Shown here: piece after piece, positions 7,254 to 10,442 of the stretch | How the letters are laid out: every line of letters starts with the position of its first letter | Numbering within the stretch: the first letter of the stretch is position 1 | DNA from: CAZAQB01 sp964487155 | Lineage (GTDB): Bacteria > Pseudomonadota > Gammaproteobacteria > Nitrococcales > Nitrococcaceae | Direction: 5' to 3' | Assembly: GCA_964487155.1 (NCBI GenBank) | Contig: CAZAQB010000115.1 | Span: 1-10,442, forward strand | DNA length: 10,442 bases | Notes under the pieces: generated by a model | Seen by the model: only the letters and a program-made list of their open reading frames with translations | Told to the model about the DNA's origin: nothing | Database searches by the model: none | Program-made: the position numbers and the translations under genes

Positions 7254-7916
7254 TCAGAGCTCGAAGCGCTGCTCCCGGGGGGCGCCGATCAGGGCCGGCT
7301 GGCTGGTGTCGAACAGGCTCTCCCGGGTCCATTGTTCCTCCGCCACCCGGGTGAACAGCAGCGCTTCCATGATCGGGAACTGGCCGACGATCAGGAACAG
7401 CCGCCCGCCGAGGGCGAGGCTGCGGTGGAAGCCCTGGTGCAGCTGGGGCAGGGAGCCGGTGACGGCGATGGCATCGTAGCGCTGGCCGTCGTCCCAGCCC
7501 TGGGCGGCGTCGCCCGCCACCAGGGAGACGTTGCCCACCCCCTGGGCCTGGAGTTGCTCCTGCGCCATCTCGCGCAGGTCATCGAAGCGCTCGACGCTGG
7601 TGACGCGCCCGGCCAGGCTCGCCATGCAGGTGGTGAGGTAGCCGGTGCCGGTGCCGATCTCCAGGGCGCTGTCCCGGGGCTGGAGGTTCAGAGCCTGCAG
7701 CACGCGCGCCTCGACCCTGGGCTCCATCATCACCTGGTCGTGGGGCAGGGGGATCTGCAGGTCGGCATAGGCCACGCGGCGAAAGCGCTCCGGGACGAAG
7801 CTCTCGCGGGGCACGTTGCGCAGGATGTCCAGCACGCGGTAGTCCAGCACTTCCCAGGGGCGGATCTGCTGCTCCACCATGTTGAAGCGTGCCTTGTCGG
7901 AATCGATCTCCGCCAT
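7254..7916 (-). CDS. Protein-L-isoaspartate O-methyltransferase-family protein (divergent PCMT subfamily)
   Basis: A 220-residue SAM-dependent methyltransferase of the PCMT (COG2518) type. Motif I is LEIGTGTGYLTT (85-96), followed by RVTSVER (104-110), the acidic end of the second strand that binds the SAM ribose. VAGDAAQGW (133-141) and YDAIAVTGSLP (147-157), then LALGGRLFLIVG (167-178), are the later family motifs. The N-terminal FNMVEQQIRPW (11-21) is also family-like. The true Pcm substrate motif (VRxxQTISQP-like) is replaced by DQVMMEPRVEAR (60-71). From memory this is constant in a tolC-linked subfamily, so the protein may not repair isoaspartate. I chose ATG 7916 over GTG 7934 because AGGGGAG sits eight bases before the ATG. 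It lies upstream of tolC on the same strand. The fold is sure; the substrate is unknown. Confidence 0.88.
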   Translation of the reverse strand: MAEIDSDKARFNMVEQQIRPWEVLDYRVLDILRNVPRESFVPERFRRVAYADLQIPLPHDQVMMEPRVEARVLQALNLQPRDSALEIGTGTGYLTTCMASLAGRVTSVERFDDLREMAQEQLQAQGVGNVSLVAGDAAQGWDDGQRYDAIAVTGSLPQLHQGFHRSLALGGRLFLIVGQFPIMEALLFTRVAEEQWTRESLFDTSQPALIGAPREQRFEL

Positions 7917-8138
7917 GGGCGGCTCTCCCCTCACTTGCGGACCGCGCCTGCCGGCCCTCTCAAGCCCCGCTTTCGGGCCCCCGGACGGGCGTCAAGCCTA
8001 AGCCGTTTGCCGGGTGCAGGCAACTCGCCGCCGGCGCCTTTGGTCCTGGGCAGGACTAGCCAAGCGCCCGGCCGGGGGCCACACTGTGCAGCCTGGAATC
8101 CCTGTCAGGTGGCGCTGGCCCCGGGGGGTCCATGCGGC
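7917..8138. other. Divergent spacer between the methyltransferase gene and the thiC riboswitch
   Basis: Together with the thiC leader this makes a 364-base gene-free stretch. It must hold promoters for both sides, but I could not find a convincing pair of -35 and -10 elements in either direction. On the minus strand TTGACG (7995-7990) and TTGAGA (7963-7958) resemble -35 boxes, yet neither has an AT-rich -10 at 16-18 bases. A small imperfect inverted repeat (GTTTGCC 8005-8011 and GGCAAC 8019-8024) is also present. No open frame here resembles a protein. Confidence 0.5.
7923..7931 (-). promoter_or_regulatory. Ribosome binding site deciding the methyltransferase start
   Basis: On the minus strand AGGGGAGAG runs from 7931 to 7923, placing the AGGGGAG core eight bases before the ATG at 7916. 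The alternative upstream GTG at 7934 would overlap this site and would add six residues with no family match (MRGEPP), so the ATG is preferred. Confidence 0.7.
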
Positions 8139-8217
8139 GAAGCGGGGGTGCTCCCGACAGGGAGCTGAGAGAGTCCCTTGGAACCTGATCCGGTTCGTAC
8201 CGGCGAAGGGAAGCTTC
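8139..8217 (+). ncRNA. TPP riboswitch (THI element) controlling thiC
   Basis: All conserved parts of the thiamine pyrophosphate aptamer are present in order. The closing stem P1 pairs GAAGC (8139-8143) with GCTTC (8213-8217). The 5' conserved GGGGGTGCT (8144-8152) leads into a short hairpin, GCTCCC (8150-8155) with GGGAGC (8160-8165). The pyrimidine-binding CTGAGA is at 8165-8170. ACCTGATCCGG (8183-8193) opens the second arm, with the terminal hairpin CCGGT (8190-8194) and ACCGG (8199-8203). The arm closes with CGAAGGGAAGC (8204-8214), which holds the pyrophosphate-binding region. High TPP should fold this aptamer and lower thiC expression. The placement 64 bases before thiC is the standard arrangement, since ThiC makes the pyrimidine half of thiamine. 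Confidence 0.96.
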
Positions 8218-8245
8218 ACGGAGACTGCCGGCACGCGCCCTCCTT

Positions 8246-8277
8246 CGTCGCCCTGGTTTCAGCCACCGGAGGCGACG
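8246..8277 (+). promoter_or_regulatory. Candidate riboswitch expression platform masking the thiC ribosome site
   Basis: CGTCGCC (8246-8252) pairs perfectly with GGCGACG (8271-8277). The seven-base stem takes in the last two bases of the thiC Shine-Dalgarno GGAGG (8268-8272) and its spacer. A second, mutually exclusive pairing exists: CCTCC (8239-8243) complements the whole GGAGG. No T-run follows an intrinsic-terminator stem, so control at translation (or Rho-dependent termination coupled to it) is the better guess. Inferred from pairing by eye. Confidence 0.5.
8268..8272 (+). promoter_or_regulatory. thiC Shine-Dalgarno site
   Basis: GGAGG stands eight bases before the ATG at 8281 and fixes the thiC start. 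The frame is open upstream through the riboswitch to 8014, but that part is untranslated leader. Confidence 0.8.
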
Positions 8278-8280
8278 CCC

Positions 8281-10167
<1,887 letters not shown>

Positions 10168-10171
10168 CCGC

Positions 10172-10187
10172 CCGCCGCCGGCGGCGG
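10172..10187. repeat. GC-only 16-base perfect palindrome after thiC
   Basis: CCGCCGCCGGCGGCGG begins four bases after the thiC stop codon (10165-10167). The two eight-base arms abut with no loop and no T-run follows, so it is not a good intrinsic terminator. It could still hinder 3' exonucleases once a few central pairs open. It is followed at once by the first heptamer repeats. Confidence 0.6.
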
Positions 10188-10189
10188 AA

Positions 10190-10218
10190 GGACTGAGTGA
10201 AAAGGACTGAGGACTGAG
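10190..10218 (+). repeat. Heptamer repeats, left arm (GGACTGA units)
   Basis: GGACTGAG occurs at 10190-10197, then after the six bases TGAAAA a double unit GGACTGAGGACTGAG fills 10204-10218. The unit is the exact reverse complement of the array at 10396-10442, so the two sets face each other across the REP-like pair. Confidence 0.85.
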
Positions 10219-10225
10219 TTGGGGC

Positions 10226-10256
10226 GGCGGATGCGCTTCGCTTATCCGGCCTACGC
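10226..10256 (+). repeat. REP-like palindromic element, copy 1 (short stem)
   Basis: The element opens GGCGGATGCG and closes CTTATCCGGCCTACGC (10241-10256). It folds as CGGAT (10228-10232) with ATCCG (10244-10248) and GCG (10233-10235) with CGC (10239-10241), leaving a TT bulge, the familiar REP stem form. The last 16 bases are repeated exactly in inverse at 10293-10308. Confidence 0.75.
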
Positions 10257-10292
10257 CCCCACGCCCGACGCCCCCGAGCATGGCCGAGGCCC

Positions 10293-10330
10293 GCGTAGGC
10301 CGGATAAGGCGCGCAGCGCCGCATCCGGCA
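10293..10330 (-). repeat. REP-like palindromic element, copy 2, inverted relative to copy 1
   Basis: Read on the minus strand it runs TGCCGGATGCGGCG, a five-base centre CTGCG, then CGCCTTATCCGGCCTACGC. This agrees almost base for base with the REP (palindromic unit) of E. coli, including the CTTATC bulge side and the GGCCTAC tail. The stem pairs GCCGGAT (10299-10305) with ATCCGGC (10323-10329) and GGCGC (10308-10312) with GCGCC (10316-10320). With copy 1 it forms a tail-to-tail inverted pair separated by 36 bases, like a two-unit BIME. Confidence 0.8.
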
Positions 10331-10339
10331 TCTTTGGAA

Positions 10340-10358
10340 AACGCCTGAAAACGGCGTT
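10340..10358. terminator. Small hairpin, weak terminator candidate for a minus-strand gene outside the window
   Basis: AACGCC (10340-10345) pairs with GGCGTT (10353-10358) around a seven-base loop. On the minus strand the stem runs into a run of four T (the last two stem bases plus two more), then CC, so it could be a poor intrinsic terminator for a gene entering from the right. On the plus strand no T-run follows. Confidence 0.3.
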
Positions 10359-10395
10359 GCGCCAGGGGCTTGACAGGCGCCGGGGAGGGGTCACG

Positions 10396-10442
10396 CTCAG
10401 TCCTCAGTCCTCAGTCCTCAGTCCTCAGTCCTCAGTCCTCAG
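10396..10442 (+). repeat. Tandem heptamer array CTCAGTC, at least 6.7 copies, cut by window end
   Basis: Bases 10396-10442 are perfect copies of the seven-base unit CTCAGTC with no variation, and the array continues past the window. The unit length is not a multiple of three and no gene covers it here. Perfect identity suggests recent slippage expansion. It is the reverse complement of the units at 10190-10218. Confidence 0.95.

Noticed and set aside
5872..7479. A 535-codon plus-strand frame across tolC and the end of the methyltransferase gene.
   Set aside because: Composition is low-complexity antisense, and it spans two well-supported minus-strand genes and their spacer.
7990..7995. A -35 box (TTGACG, minus strand) for the methyltransferase-tolC operon.
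   Set aside because: No acceptable -10 element occurs at 16-18 bases, so I did not call a promoter.
8014..8280. A longer thiC start reading through the riboswitch.
   Set aside because: The aptamer and the GGAGG site show that this is untranslated leader, and the family N-terminus begins at 8281.
10172..10187. Intrinsic terminator for thiC.
   Set aside because: The palindrome has no loop sequence and no T-run follows on the plus strand.
10226..10330. An insertion sequence or its remnant with terminal inverted repeats.
   Set aside because: The 16-base inverted repeat is explained by two REP-like palindromes; only 36 bases lie between them, with no transposase and no visible target duplication.
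10396..10442. A CRISPR array, because of the regular repeats.
   Set aside because: The unit is only seven bases and copies are directly adjacent without spacers.

Overview
The window reads as chromosomal housekeeping DNA from a high-GC (about 70% by eye) Gram-negative proteobacterium, most likely a gammaproteobacterium. The reasons are a complete set of lipid A and LPS inner-core genes (lpxL, waaA, a fused two-domain hldE, a heptosyltransferase I-like gene), a TolC-type outer-membrane channel, and a TPP-riboswitch-controlled thiC. I do not name a genus.

Layout. (1) Bases 1-4276, minus strand: a tightly packed LPS operon read lpxL > hldE > heptosyltransferase I-like GT9 > GT4 glycosyltransferase, the last cut by the left edge. 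Two of the three junctions are 4-base ATGA stop/start overlaps and the third is a 9-base gap. (2) Bases 4277-4486: a divergent promoter region with one extended -10 element facing each way. (3) Bases 4487-5764, plus strand: waaA, the Kdo transferase. (4) Bases 5765-5838: a short convergent gap with an imperfect hairpin. (5) Bases 5839-7916, minus strand: tolC preceded by a divergent protein-isoaspartate methyltransferase-like gene. (6) Bases 7917-8280: divergent spacer with a textbook TPP riboswitch and a ribosome-site-masking hairpin. (7) Bases 8281-10167, plus strand: thiC. (8) Bases 10168-10442: a repeat-dense tail with a GC palindrome, an inverted pair of REP-like elements very close to the enterobacterial REP sequence, and heptanucleotide repeats (GGACTGA / CTCAGTC) placed in inverted orientation on both sides of the REP pair. 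The right-hand heptamer array runs off the window.

How the genes work together. WaaA adds Kdo to lipid IVA. LpxL then adds a secondary acyl chain, a step that in E. coli needs the Kdo. HldE makes the heptose donor precursor. The GT9 enzyme would add the first heptose and the GT4 enzyme a further sugar. These steps are encoded on both sides of one divergent promoter region. The methyltransferase and tolC form a second, envelope-related pair. thiC is a separate thiamine gene controlled by TPP.

I found no convincing new multi-gene system. The most unusual material is the non-coding composite after thiC. The best protein-level oddity is the methyltransferase paralogue next to tolC, which lacks the usual isoaspartate-binding motif.
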